A program made the translations under genes and the position numbers. Shown here in pieces: positions 1 through 42,099 of a stretch of DNA of 64,000 nt. The notes under the pieces were generated by a model, which ran no database searches, was not told where the DNA came from, and saw nothing but the letters and a program-made list of their open reading frames with translations. How positions within the stretch are numbered: position 1 is the first letter of the stretch; each line of letters starts with the position of its first letter. The stretch comes from Oasisia sp. SBJ-2009 (Eukaryota > Annelida > Polychaeta > Sabellida > Siboglinidae), in the NCBI GenBank assembly GCA_964017155.1, contig OZ024854.1, positions 53,663,441 to 53,727,440 on the forward strand, written 5' to 3'.

Positions 1-391
1 AATTCACCTTGGCTCTTTACAAAACACATCATTTGTCAAGTTACCATTAAATACAAGTTAAATATGTGAAAGATCATAGTTTATTAACTGTCATGTCTTA
101 AAAGTCTATTTGTCTTAGCCAATTTACAGTGTCACACACAGGTATAAACAGAAGGTTAGATAATTATCAACAATCCACAACAGGAACCATGGTAACCAGA
201 TCATTTTTTGAAATTTGTATGGGGTGGTATTGCGGGAAATCACATGGAAAATACAATTCATTATAACTACATCCATTTGTGTACATCAAGCAGTGCACTG
301 AAGTAGTTTGGCCAAATAATAATCTCTCCTACACACAAAACCATCCAGTGTACTACGACACTGGAGCCGGTGTCTGGGTGAGTAACTGCAC

Positions 392-1155
392 CTGGTGTTC
401 TTCTGAGACAGACCGTCCTCCACACAGCAGACACTCGTCTTCTGATCTCCCACATCCACCACACAAGCACTGCTGATGCCTGAGCCCAAAGTGGCGCACA
501 CCGACTCCTACAACCACACAGAAAAGGCACGTTCTTACATAGCGCAGTATCCAATCCTCAGGACCGTTCAATGCGCTTTACACTTTACTTCCCTGACAGA
601 CCTGTTCACTCAGACACCATCTCGGCTTCTCTGGGAAGCATCCAGCCGTATGCTACAATTAATGCGCGAAGTCTGCTCGTACACATATACACCACTGTCT
701 ATAGCCAGGTACTCATGTATACAGTTGATTGAACTGGATCAATGTAGAGTGAACAAATTTGCCCAAGATTTTAATACCGCAGCACAGGATTCGAACCCAG
801 GTTCTCGTAGTCAAGAGTCCGAAACTATACCCCTGAGCAATTGCTACACACAGACAATCACTGCAGCCTAAATTACATAACTATGCCTCCAACTGCATTA
901 TTTTAATAAGTTTAACAAAAATCTGTAGCTACACTCTGCATTGATTTTGTTTGAGAATTGATAAAATGTAATTAGAGTAAATTTAACTTGACATGCTCTA
1001 TCTATATCGACATCACTTTTATCTATGGGAAAGAACAGAATTCGGATATTTAAAACACACACACGCACACACGCACACACACACGCATGCACACACGCAC
1101 ACACACGCACGCACACACGCACACACGCACACACACACACACAGGCACACACACA

Positions 1156-1226
<71 letters not shown>

Positions 1227-4200
1227 CTGCACAACAAAGGCTGCATTGAATCCAAGTCCATTCAGTAGAACGCTGATCATCTCGCGAACATGCTGTTGGC
1301 TGTAGATGTCAGGAATCAACAGCACAGCCTTGTAGTTCTGCAAGGACATCCATGTTAACTGTTCAACAACATTTACAGAGCTACTTCAGAAATATCTGAA
1401 CTGACATCATTCAGATTTTAGCACAATCTCTTACAAATTCATACAACACATGATTTATTGTAATTAAACATTGATATAATTACAATAACAGGCAATAAAG
1501 AAAAATTCAATTCCTTCAATAGAAGCTGCAGCAAAAAATCAACAATTCTTAGACAACATACTAAGTTGAATTTTCTCTACATTTACCAAGAACAACAAAC
1601 ATGTATAGGCGGTATTTTATGAAATAGCAGATATTCACTCTGATAACAGACGCTCCTGATACAATCATGGTCTAGGCAAGCTGCTGGGGTTCTGACCTTG
1701 CGACTGGCGGCCGGTATATCAAGGAGGGTTTCCATGGCAACGCCCCAGATTCTCTCCAACTGCAGCAGGACCGCAGTAAGCGTGCCGTTGGGTCCGTTGC
1801 TGTGGATGTTCAGCCGACCTCTCTGGATCGGCCAGTGCAGGTTGTAACAGTCTGACGGCTGGACATACAACGCCTGACACACAGAGACAGATTGAACAGG
1901 GCTGTCAGTGCAAGTTGTAGCAGTCTGACGGCTGGACATACAACGCCTGACACACAGAGACAGAGAGCACAGGGCCGTCAGTGCAAGTTGTAGCAGTCTG
2001 ACGGCTGGACATACAGCGCCTGACACACAGAGACAGAGGGCACAGGGCCGTCAGTGCAAGTTGTAGCAGTCTGACGGCTGGACATACAACGCCTGACACA
2101 CAGAGACAGAGGGCACAGGGCCGTCAGTGCAAGTTGTAGCAGTCTAACGGCTGGACATACAACGCCTGACACACAGAGACAGAGGGCACAGGGCCGTCAG
2201 TGCAAGTTGTAGCAGTCTGACGGCTGGACATACAGTGCCTGACACACAGAGACAGAGAGCACAGGGCCGTCAGTGCAAGTTGTAGCAGTCTGACGGCTGG
2301 AAATACAGTGCCTGACACACAGAGACAGAGGGCACAGGGCCGTCAGTGCAAGTTGGTGTTGAAGTTACGTCTTGGCATTTCTATATATGTGACTCATCTT
2401 AACAAAATCGGTCGGATGTCGGTAATTTTCAAAATTGAGTTATTAGTACCACTGGAAAGAGCATAATATCTGCTTTCATATGGTATATCATGCTAGAAGA
2501 TATCTCGATTCTAGCCGAAGTTATAGCTTGACAAACATGTGTGGGGTAGAAACCTTCAAAGTTTTAAACTTGGCATGTTGGAAGATAATGTCATTCTTAA
2601 GATACCGTGTTAATATGAACACAAACTGTTTATTAAAAAAACAATGGCAGATTAATTAATAATTTATGCAATTACCTTCATTGTTAAGAAAAGCGAACAA
2701 ACTCTGCTGCTGTTTATGCCTTGGTTAGGATGGACATATCTGGCTGAAATTTGAACAACTCAAAGATAGTATAATTTTCATGATATTGCATTTGCTTTTC
2801 CCAATTCCTCATCCGGAGAATCTGACACCGTCTCTACGGATCGGTCAGCGCGACTTGCGTAGCCGTGCCATGTCGTAATCATTCTCACGAAAGTCGAATT
2901 CAATATTCGCCTTCGTCAGTGATGTAGTTCGCAAAATTGTCATCCTCGTCATCGTCCGCCACGCTTTCATCGGTCACTTCCTCCAAAAAGTACTCCGGTC
3001 GTCTCAATCAAACTATCTATTTGTGCCCGATCACTTGCATCAGAGTTTAACAACTTCGCCACACTGCACGCCATTTTTCGCTTCGTGTTCACTCGCTAAC
3101 TAGGTCAGCAGTGACGCGATGTAAATACACGGCGCGCATGCGGTTATGCAAATGTTCCACGCTGGACCAATGAGAACGGTTGCCGGAGCTGTTGCTACCA
3201 TGTGACCCCGGTTTGTTTACCACAGTTCAACGAATAGGGGGTCTATTCCAAGCGTTCTGGAGGCCGGACAATGCATGCATTAGCATAGATATGACCATAT
3301 ATGGACAGATGACGCGTTAAGCTACGCGGTGATACCCGTTATGATAGGGATCGTCCCAAAATTAGCGGCAAAGAATGCGCGCAATTACTGGCATTTTCGG
3401 CTTTGTTTTATGGAAATGGAGCGGAACACGTATCACAGCTCTACGCAAATGTCTTTAAAATATATGAAACAGAGTTAGTTAGATGATAACAAGTGTGGCA
3501 ATCGATAAAACGAATACTAAAGAATTATTTTCAGGGAAAATCTCAAAATTGACGAATGCCCGATTTTTTCACAAAATCAGCATTTACGGAAAATCTGATT
3601 TACCGACATCCGACCGCTTTTGTTAAGATGAGTCACATATGTTCACTTGCAGAAATGAACCCACAAAAATCAAACTAAGTTCTCGATGCGTTGAATGAAA
3701 CTAATCATGTATCTGCTGCTCCTTACATCTATGTACATGTAGATATAACAAATATATAATGTGTTATTATTATTTTTAGTAGATGTGCAAGCATACACAA
3801 ATTAATCCCTAATATTATGCATAAATGTATTTAATACATTTATCAGTATTAATATGTGACGTGTTCTAACGAAATGGGTCGTTTGTACAAAAAATAACTA
3901 ATTGAGTTAGTCACACCATTGGAAAGAATATGTGTTAATCTTTCCAACGGTGTAAAAATTACGGACATATCTCACACACAGCCAAAGTTATTGGATCCTG
4001 AACATGCCTAGAGTAGAAAGTTTCAAACGGAGAAAAACGCATTTGAAGTTCGAGGTCAACTAAGCACACGGTCGAGTACAATGTCGATCTAAAATTGGCC
4101 ATTTTGCTTCTATTACTCCATTTCATGCACTCGAAATAAACTCCCAAGGCATGTTCGCCATCGAGGATATATCATGCTAATTGTGTACTGAAATTATTAC

Positions 4201-5340
4201 AACATAATCCGAGTATTTAGCAATGTTTTGTAGCAGCGACCCGATCGGATTCCACGTTGTTTACGCTTTCTTGTGGTACAAAATAAGTCCGCCATGCGTT
4301 GAGGGAAACCCAAAGAATGCGACATAACTAGTGCGATTTATCGGTTCTGTATTACGAAATTCAAGCGTGAAATGTTACGTAGTGTGTCTAAAAAGGCTAT
4401 AAAATGTACTAAGTAATAATATAAACGAGAAATAAGCATTGCCAATTGACAAAAAAGATACCAAAGTATACCTTGGTGACAAAAACTGAAAATCGTCGTC
4501 GAAAATCATCGGTTTTTTCTTGAAATCAAGTTCGCTGACATACGACTCATTTCGTTAGAACACGTCACATATATACAAGTAAACAGAAATGGTTGCAGCT
4601 GGAAAATTACTTGAAGATTGGTATCGTTAAAATATGCAAAACATGATCGCATTTTTTCTATGCCACTGACCTCCTTTCCAACCAGAAATTCTGGCTTGTT
4701 GACTGTGCTGGTCCACATGACCGGGGACACAACATGCGACTTCTCCGCCGTCACACCACTGTTCATCTCCGACAACTGGCGAACAGAACATGGACAATTG
4801 TGGAGTGTTGTAAGGGCATCTCCTCCCAGGGGCACTGTCTGTGTTCAGTCACTTCTTTGAAGTGAATAGTGGTCCAAAGATGAGCAATTATGAATATCAT
4901 GTATGAACTGGAATAACGGTAACTTAAGTCCACTTGTCTCAAAACAATATCAAAATAAATTATATATAGACATACATATTTAACAAAATTAATAGCAATA
5001 ATTTTTGATAATCATCAAGATAATATAGTAATTGAAAAACATTGCTATTGGACAGGGAGACGTCTACCATGAACAAAACTGTTCACTCTCTGTGGATGAA
5101 GTGAGGAAAGAGTCCATGATACAGTGGCCGGTGTATGTACCTGTTTACTTGACGTCACCTGTCTGTAAGTACTCAGAGATGTTGGTCGGCGCTGGACTGT
5201 CTCATGGGCCAACTGTAGTCCTGCTCGCATCTGCTGCTTGTTGTTCGCCAACTGGAAGACACAGACTGACTTGAGAACAACTTAGTAGTGGTCATAATTG
5301 ATACAGCATTCACAACATGCACACAATGTAATTATATATA

Positions 5341-5429
<89 letters not shown>

Positions 5430-6581
5430 CATATATATATATATATTATATATATATAGTGTAATTTTGGCAACTAGTGTTATACAGATTGCACTAACCA
5501 TACTAGTTCTACAAATGGCAGGTGGTCAAACCTATGACACGAGAATATAACAATCCTGTTACAGGAAACAGCAGTTGACTGATGTAAAACTGATGTAAAA
5601 CTGTGTGCGCTGTGAAATAAATAAAGTGACGCTGGAGAGTGACGCGGAGACAGAGGAAAGAAGGTCGGGATGAGATGAACATTGCTGACCCGGTCAGTGG
5701 AGAAATTGTGTCTATGAGTGACCACCCAAAAGAAGGAAGAATGGCTCAGGACAGTTGCCCACCAGACCAGTTCTTAATTAGCCTGGCTGTCCAGGGGTTG
5801 TGAGGGGTTACATGGGTAGAACTGCAATGACAGGCAAGAGTTTGAATTCACTCTTGCCAGCAAGTGGTGGTGATTATAATTGACTCCTGACAGAAAGTCC
5901 TAGAGTGGAACTTTGCTTAATTAAACTGTCTTGTTGAGGGAAAATATCACAATGTACCAGGATTGTGACACACGAATGCCTTCAGCTCACACCAATGATT
6001 AGCTATATACAGGATATTCCAATATAATTACCTATCCCATCATTGTGTATTCGAATAATTACTTTCACTTTCTAAATATTACCATAAGCTATGGTTGCCT
6101 GATATGAAAAACGAGTCAACTTACAATATCACGGGTTGAGCTAAGTAATCACTGATGTTGTACCGAACTGATGAGACAGATGTAACAAGTGATGGTGATG
6201 GATTCAGTGTCTGACATCAATGAATGGACATACCTGTGACTGTGGCCGAGTGAGAACCAAGTCCTCGTAGTGCTTCTGCTGCCCGGGGTTCTTGTGTCTG
6301 ACATCAATGAATGGACATACCTGTGACTGTGGCCGAGTGAGAACCAAGTCCTCGTAGTGCTTCTGCTGCCCGGGGTTCTTGTGTCTGACATCAATGAATG
6401 AACATACCTGTGACTGTGGCCGAGTGAGAACCAAGTCCTCGTAGTGCTTCTGCTGCCCGGGGTTCTTGTGTCTGTAGGCGATGCAGTGAGGCAGAACATG
6501 GGGGAAGGCGTCTGATGCAAGGCCCAGGCGTAGGTTGCATGAGCCGGGATGGATGACAACTATAGATGTGTTTGCAACCAG
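392..6581 (-). CDS. ACTR8: Actin-related protein 8 (INO80 complex subunit), 5' half, partial
   Basis: ACTR8 is a nuclear actin-fold subunit of the INO80 chromatin remodeller that binds nucleosomes and DNA. Supported coding exons, in transcript order, are 6408-6581, 5159-5251, 4671-4838, 1697-1873, 1227-1337 and 392-507. All have AG/GT borders and phases 0,0,0,0,0,2, giving about 279 residues. The gene continues past the left edge (human protein about 624 aa, from memory). Recognition rests on [14 protein letters not shown] in exon 2, PEFLVGKE then [16 protein letters not shown] across exons 4 and 5, [14 protein letters not shown] in exon 6, and [17 protein letters not shown] in exon 7. Exon 4 looks about 14 residues longer than the human segment. 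Three exons (2, 5, 6) touch tandem repeats at a splice site, so isoforms may differ. The first coding exon is uncertain; see the candidate near 10.66 kb. Identity is secure, and exact exon ends are inferred from consensus sites and phase. Confidence 0.93.
535..860 (-). mobile_element. tRNA-derived SINE (family 1)
   Basis: On the minus strand a tRNA-like head (GCTCAGGGGTATAG as box A, GGTTCGAATCC as box B at about 790-850) leads a body that ends in a tail with TAAAGCGC...GGATACTGCGCTATGTAAGAAC. The same body occurs near 17.0 and 38.7 kb. It lies in ACTR8 intron 6. Confidence 0.75.
1060..1226. repeat. (GT)n/(GTGC)n microsatellite at the ACTR8 exon 6 donor
   Basis: The donor GTGTGTG is the first unit of the array on the minus strand, so the splice site is inside the microsatellite. 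Confidence 0.9.
1874..2355 (-). repeat. 73-bp minisatellite copying the ACTR8 exon 5 acceptor
   Basis: Six further copies of the TGTGTGTCAG|GCGTTGTATGTCC-type junction are spaced at exactly 73 bp (acceptor Gs near 1947, 2020, 2093, 2166, 2239, 2312), each with about 40 bases of exon start and the upstream intron. In the repeats the exon frame hits TGA after TACAACTTGCAC. Confidence 0.92.
2388..3637. mobile_element. Non-autonomous DNA transposon with TGTGAC termini and TA target
   Basis: Terminal inverted repeats of about 38 bp begin TGTGACTCATCTTAACAAAA at both ends and are flanked by TA. There is no transposase ORF. In ACTR8 intron 4. Confidence 0.8.
3855..4569. mobile_element. Related non-autonomous transposon, 715 bp
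   Basis: Inverted ends TGTGACGTGTTCTAACGAAA are flanked by TA. Ends and a sub-terminal ACCA-TGGAAAGA motif resemble the neighbour at 2388-3637, so the two are one superfamily. Confidence 0.78.
5325..5460. repeat. (AT)n microsatellite
   Basis: About 130 bp of nearly pure AT/TA repeats in ACTR8 intron 1/2 sequence (between exon 2 and exon 3). Confidence 0.95.
6215..6471 (-). repeat. 87-bp tandem repeat copying the ACTR8 exon 2 donor, in frame
   Basis: Three copies of the end of exon 2 plus donor CAG|GTATGT, with donors at 6407, 6320 and 6233. The unit is 29 codons and stays open ([15 protein letters not shown]...), so the downstream donors would add 29 or 58 residues. Confidence 0.9.
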
Positions 6582-7466
6582 CTGCAAAAGGGAAAACATC
6601 ACACGTTTTGATAAAAGTTTCCAAACACAGATGACTCCTTATTTACCAGTGTAAATTTCATCTTCCTTGAACTTTCACCATAACACTGCGGTACAAACAG
6701 AACAATGCATGTTTACTACCTAAGCGGGCTGTCTGTGCAAAGGCTAGAACACCACTATCTAAACAAATAAGTTGTGTGTTTTAATTTAAGTAAAACCGTA
6801 CTGTAACGTAGTGCTACAATAAAAAAGTTAATAAACCATGTACCCTCCCGGTAATCATGCTTGGACACAGGCAAGAGACATGCTTGGAGCATGGCAATGC
6901 TGAAAATTTAGGGTGGGAATGCAATTTAAAATATGTCTTCAGTTTTTTAAAAGATAGCTATGGCTTCAGATTATTTTATGACGGTAGGGAGCAGATTCAG
7001 GATATTATGCTGTAGCTACAGAAAGACCACATTTGCCTAAATTAGTCTTAGGAGAGTTTCTCTAGGGGAATTTTAATGAGCCAACTTTGGTGTACTATCT
7101 AAGTGCATCTCCTCCTAGTCATATGTGCAGACTAGACTATTTCTGCCTATTTGTAATGCAATTAAAAACAGATTTGTACTTGTTGATGTTATTTATTGTT
7201 ATGTTTAAATTCACTGTACAGTGCTGATAATGTTTAATGACACAATACTTTATATAATACAGTGTAACTATAAAATAAATCAGTTCATAATTTGAGTAGT
7301 CACCAGTTTGGCACCTCTTATATGTTCATTTTACCACAACATTATTATATTCTGGTTAAAAAAAACATTTAATTGGTGACAGGTGAAATTAAATTGTAAT
7401 TACTGACTAGTTTAATAGAATGAGCTGTTAGAAATAATTATGTTGATAACATGGAAATATCACAAT
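6582..7466. other. Non-coding interval upstream of ACTR8 exon 2
   Basis: AT-rich sequence, probably ACTR8 intron 1. Apart from the dispersed repeat at 6643-6806 I see nothing supported. Confidence 0.5.
6643..6806 (+). repeat. Dispersed ~150-bp repeat, copy 1
   Basis: CCAGTGTAAATTTCATCTTC to GTAAAACCGTACTG is shared with 15788-15922. Unclassified. Confidence 0.6.
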
Positions 7467-9085
7467 TCAGTGTTCCAGCTAGGCCATTTCCCAAGGGCGC
7501 AACACCCTGCCCTCATTTACATGCCTTTTATTAGCGCCCTGTCCTTTAGCAGTAGCCTGGTGCAATTGCCAATGGGGTTAAATTATCTGAGACTGCTCAA
7601 CAGCTCAGTGCTGGCTTCCCATTGACTTGAAACAACTGTATCCAATTAACCACTTCAAAGACTTCCATGTGGGACAAGGGCAATAAAGTAGGGGCCCTTC
7701 TAGACCACCCAGATGCAGCCTGTTCTATTGGCTCTATTATTGGGTGATGTAATCAACTGATGTTGTTGACAACATGAAGTAGTTTAAAACATTGAAGCAA
7801 GGGATTCGGTTGCACTTCCAAGTACTGGAAAGTCAATTTCTATGTGATCCACTTGTACTAGTTATCGGGAAACTTTTTCTGTTGTACATGGCAAACTTTT
7901 TTTTTTAGTTTATCTGGACCTGGGAAATGGTAAACTGTTTAAATAAAATAAGTGTCAAAAGGATACAATATGAAGGCCTATCTATAATAAACAGTGATGT
8001 TTGTGCTATTTATACAGCAATGTTGTATTCAAACTGAGAAATTGTCCCTGAATTATTTATTTCCGAATACATGTACAGTACTATATGAGTTAATGTTATT
8101 ATTGTGCATTCTGTAAATATCAGTATGCCACGTTTAATGGAAAACTTTCATCAACACAATAATTGGAAACTCACAAATACATGTTAAATATTGTAGAACA
8201 TTTACCATATACATATATATACTGTGTTATATAATATAATAATTATTACAAGGTGACAAGTGTTTTATTTGATATATTGGATGTTAATTGACACAAGTAA
8301 TGCCATTAATAATAAATGTCCACCAGGCTTAAACTCTTTCATGAAACCACAAACAAGTGCTGCAGTTGACTACTAAGTTTCTACTATAGCCAGTTATAGG
8401 ATGTTAAATTGATATTTCCCAATAAAACAAAAGTAATGCAACAGTGGTCCCACCTGGAGAGTGGCTCATCAAATTCGTCCCTGGTCAGTAGAAGAGGATA
8501 GTGGATATAGATAGGTAATTAAAATTAACCATCTGCTTTTATTGCGTTGCAAATTGGCGAATGAAGACAGAAAGAAGTATGTGGACCTCAACGTCTCAGA
8601 GAAGAGACTACCACTCTGCGTCAAAATGTTAGTTAGCGATTTAAAGGATAAATGATTAAGGAATTGTTGGAATGGAGTTGCACACTCTACAGTAGATGTG
8701 TTACCAATAAAACACCTTGTATCCTACTAATGTTCATTTGACTGTGTAATGTTACTATAATACATCATGCATGACCTGATTTTGTGACAACTACGTCAGT
8801 GACAAATGGTTGCCAAAATAAGTATGCTGAATACATCTGAGCTGGGTTTGGGACGTCTGGTACATATGACTGCATTTCCCCTGGGCAACACTAAGTTACT
8901 TAGCTAGATGTAATCGGTCATTATGTCATGATACTGCCACAAGCTCCATTTCATGAAAATTAACTAAATACCAGAGTTAAGTATAAAAAAACGTATTTCA
9001 GTGATGTGCGTCGTTCACGCATAAAAGTGCCCTCCGTCTGCCAACTGCACCCTGTCCTTTTCAAGACCTAGCTGGAACACTGTCA
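7467..9085. mobile_element. hAT-like non-autonomous transposon
   Basis: Inverted ends CAGTGTTCCAGCTAGG lie at both sides, with an internal GGGCGC motif typical of hAT termini. Flanks TCACAATT and TCACAAAC look like a mutated 8-bp target duplication. No transposase is left. Confidence 0.65.
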
Positions 9086-9587
9086 CAAACAATGCCAGAC
9101 AACCTTAACATTGAACTGACCTAATGTACTATGTGGGCTGTGCGTATTGTGTTCACTGAACGAGTTGAATGTTTTTATGAGGCATGATGGTCAAGTGGTA
9201 GAGTGTTGCAAAATAATTTAAGGTTAAAATCCACCAAATGACAACCACCTCTAAATTTGTTAAACAATTGTCCATGTTGCCTCTGCCATGACTTTCTAAG
9301 ACAGATAATATGTAACATAAGTCACTGACCCATCTATTGGTGTTTATTCCAGAAGAAAGCGTGTACCCTACAGTGAACTGAGAGGGGTGAAAAATATTAT
9401 TACAAATACAATTTTAATGGAGTCCACTTAATTAACTCATCTGAATCGTTCTGATATGTATTTTTTACTTTCTTAAGATACTGTATATAAATAATTATTA
9501 TATATGACACAACATAACATGATTAACTATTGAGTTAACATCAACGACGTCACCACCACAGCAAAACATTCAAAATCCAAAACAGAC

Positions 9588-9624
9588 CAAATAACATTTC
9601 CTTTGGCAAAGGAAATGTTATTTT
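9588..9624. repeat. Perfect short hairpin
   Basis: AATAACATTTCCTTTG and its reverse complement flank a tiny GC centre. Its role is unknown; it may be a transposon relic. Confidence 0.6.
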
Positions 9625-9984
9625 TTTCAACAGGACTATGCCAGATTGGAAGACTGCTTGATTCAGTAGTGTCAGCACCTAGCGTTGGCTCCTTCAAGGC
9701 TAAGGCTGATGACCACTTTACTTCATATTAAACAAAACTTCCCTGAATACTTCATATTTTTTACCTTAATCTGTCCAACGTCATCATCATCAACCCCCAG
9801 CAAATCCATTTTTCTACTGCAAATTATCTTGATCTATTTACTTTTTTTTCTAGAACTACCGGTACACACCAATTCCGACGCGCATCCATTCCAACTCTAT
9901 GCCAACAACGATCTTCAACATGTTGAAGTTGGTCGGCATATTATTATTGGAAAAAGAAAAACGACGAAAGCAGACCGAGAGACC

Positions 9985-10320
9985 TGAGAGCGCGGGTGGT
10001 GTAGTGGTTACCACACCCGCCTCTGATGCCGGCGGCACGGGTTCGATCCCCGGTACCGGCAGTTGTGATGTAAAAATCTGGCTCTCAACATTGGGGACTG
10101 TGTATCCCTCGTGAATCGGAGAATCACGTTAATGTCGGTCCCGTCTCAATTTGGGACGTAAAAGAACCACTGAGGACGACAAGCACCCTGGCAGTGACCA
10201 TCCTCAGTGCCAGCATAGAAAGGTCGGCTTGGCGTGATGTTCTGAAAAAGGCTGACTAGTTAAATGAGACCTCATAAGATCATACGTTGTAACCACAATA
10301 TACAGACTAGTCAGTTAAAA
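9985..10320 (+). mobile_element. tRNA-derived SINE (family 2)
   Basis: TGGTGTAGTGG (9997-10007) and GGTTCGATCC (10040-10049) are good RNA polymerase III A and B boxes. The acceptor arm does not pair, so it is not a tRNA gene. A non-tRNA body of about 250 bp follows. Confidence 0.7.
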
Positions 10321-11191
10321 GAACGTTGCCGAGTGCTGGAAACAACTAGAACTAGAACTGTCAAGTGACAAGCGCCTCTTTAGCGAATTTATATAAACCA
10401 TAGCAAACTAGTCTACCGTAAATGCTCACGTCTGTAGTAGAATCTGTTGCGCTTTGCACAAGCTGTCGTTTTACCGTTGTATGTGACATTATGAACACAA
10501 ATATGAGCAAATTAAATATTATCTATGTATTTTACATGCGTTCTTGAAACCGGAAACGTGCACTACGTCACTAAAATATGTGCATGTGTAAAAATAATAC
10601 TCGATAAGTAGTGTTAATTTCTTACCCGTTATTACGATGGCTTCAAACTGAATAATACCCACCTGCATTTTTAAGCGTCTTCCAAAAAAATTGTTTTTAC
10701 TGAATTAATGTCGACATGCATGCATTCAGCAGACAACATAATGTAGCACAACAATTCAATTATAAATATATATTTGTAAATTTTGTGTAGTTTCTAAAGA
10801 TTTATTGACATACCCTGTATATCCATTTATGTAGACAGCTAATTTTAACACCACACTTTTAGTGTTGTGATCTGCTCTGCTTCAAGTATGAATATTTCAG
10901 TGGACATTATTTTAAATATAAAAACACACACAAAAATAAGTCTGCATTCTGTCTTCAATTCTCCCTCAGAATGACCCAAGAACAACAGGGAGTGCTACTT
11001 AATAAGAGCAATTCTGTTCAACAACGTATTGCCTCCTTAACATTTGTCACATTCTTCACCAGTATTATAACGCAGCTTTTACTACTAAGTACAAAACAGT
11101 ATTTCTTGATAAAATATGAAATTACATTACTAATATTGCTTTGAAAGAACAGCTCAAAATGGACACAAAGCAGTAATAATATGCAACACAT
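10321..11191. other. LARS1-ACTR8 intergenic interval
   Basis: It should contain the ACTR8 promoter and the LARS1 3' end. A CG-bearing patch lies around 10540-10640. No defined element is recognised. Confidence 0.4.
10663..10668 (-). CDS. ACTR8: Candidate first coding exon of ACTR8 (Met-Gln only)
   Basis: On the minus strand an AAAATGCAG is followed by a good donor, GTGGGT. ATG CAG ends in phase 0, as exon 2 at 6581 requires, and would give [15 protein letters not shown]. It lies about 500 bp below the LARS1 polyadenylation signal, a sensible place for the next gene to start. The human N-terminus is some 50 residues longer, so a longer exon elsewhere in 6582-10662 remains possible; I found none in phase. 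Confidence 0.25.
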
Positions 11192-11197
11192 TTTATT
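11192..11197 (-). terminator. LARS1: LARS1 polyadenylation signal candidate
   Basis: This is the first AATAAA on the minus strand after the LARS1 stop, about 550 nt downstream. No earlier canonical hexamer was seen. Another lies at 10801-10806. Confidence 0.5.
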
Positions 11198-11747
11198 GCA
11201 TAAGTAAAACATATTTCCTCTTGTAACCCGAATCATATTTACTTTTATATAACTTTGCCAGTAACTGGAAAACGATTATAATATACAGTTGAATAAATAC
11301 ATACACATCAGACAACTGAAATGATCAGTACAGACTGTAGTTAATTTTAAAACTCATGTTCACTGCCCATGAAATTATACATAACAGCTGGTTCTACCAT
11401 CTTCATGGTATAATCAAGTAACATAATTTTGGGTCATGATATACATAATAAATTTGTTATAAATATTCAGAAACACAATCTGACAACCAGGTACTCAACA
11501 ATAAAACAGCTTTACTAAATGAAAATGTCTTAGCATATCACTCGACTTCCTTTAATATTTGCATGCTTCTGTTCAATTTTTTCTTCAGATTTTATGTCAG
11601 CCATGCAGCTAGAATAGTTTGTAAGGCAATAATATTGCCTTAAAACATATTATTTCTAAACAATGTGCAGTCTCACATAAACATATCTATTGTCTGAAAA
11701 TCACCACTGGCCGCAGCAAGATGTAATAACATTTAACCCTAGGCACT

Positions 11748-42015
<30,268 letters not shown>

Positions 42016-42031
42016 CCTGTTGCTCACACAG
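42016..42031 (-). other. LARS1: LARS1 5'-UTR part of the first coding exon
   Basis: Sixteen bases upstream of the ATG a CTGTTACAG acceptor precedes CTGTGTGAGCAACAGG. The start codon is therefore probably in exon 2 of the transcript, with a non-coding exon further up. Confidence 0.45.
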
Positions 42032-42099
42032 CTGTAACAGCGAAGCTACGTACTACAAATTCTAATCACTCTGAAAATGTTCATTCAAGTTTCTAACAT

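Noticed and set aside
1019..1268. His/Thr- and Cys/Val-rich ORFs
   Set aside because: Frames through the (AC)n/(GCAC)n microsatellite.
9985..10060. tRNA gene
   Set aside because: A and B boxes are good, but the 5' and 3' ends do not form an acceptor stem and a SINE body follows.
10613..10667. Alternative longer ACTR8 first exon ending at GGGTAAGAAA
   Set aside because: The frame from ATG at 10668 ends in phase 1, which does not match exon 2 (phase 0).
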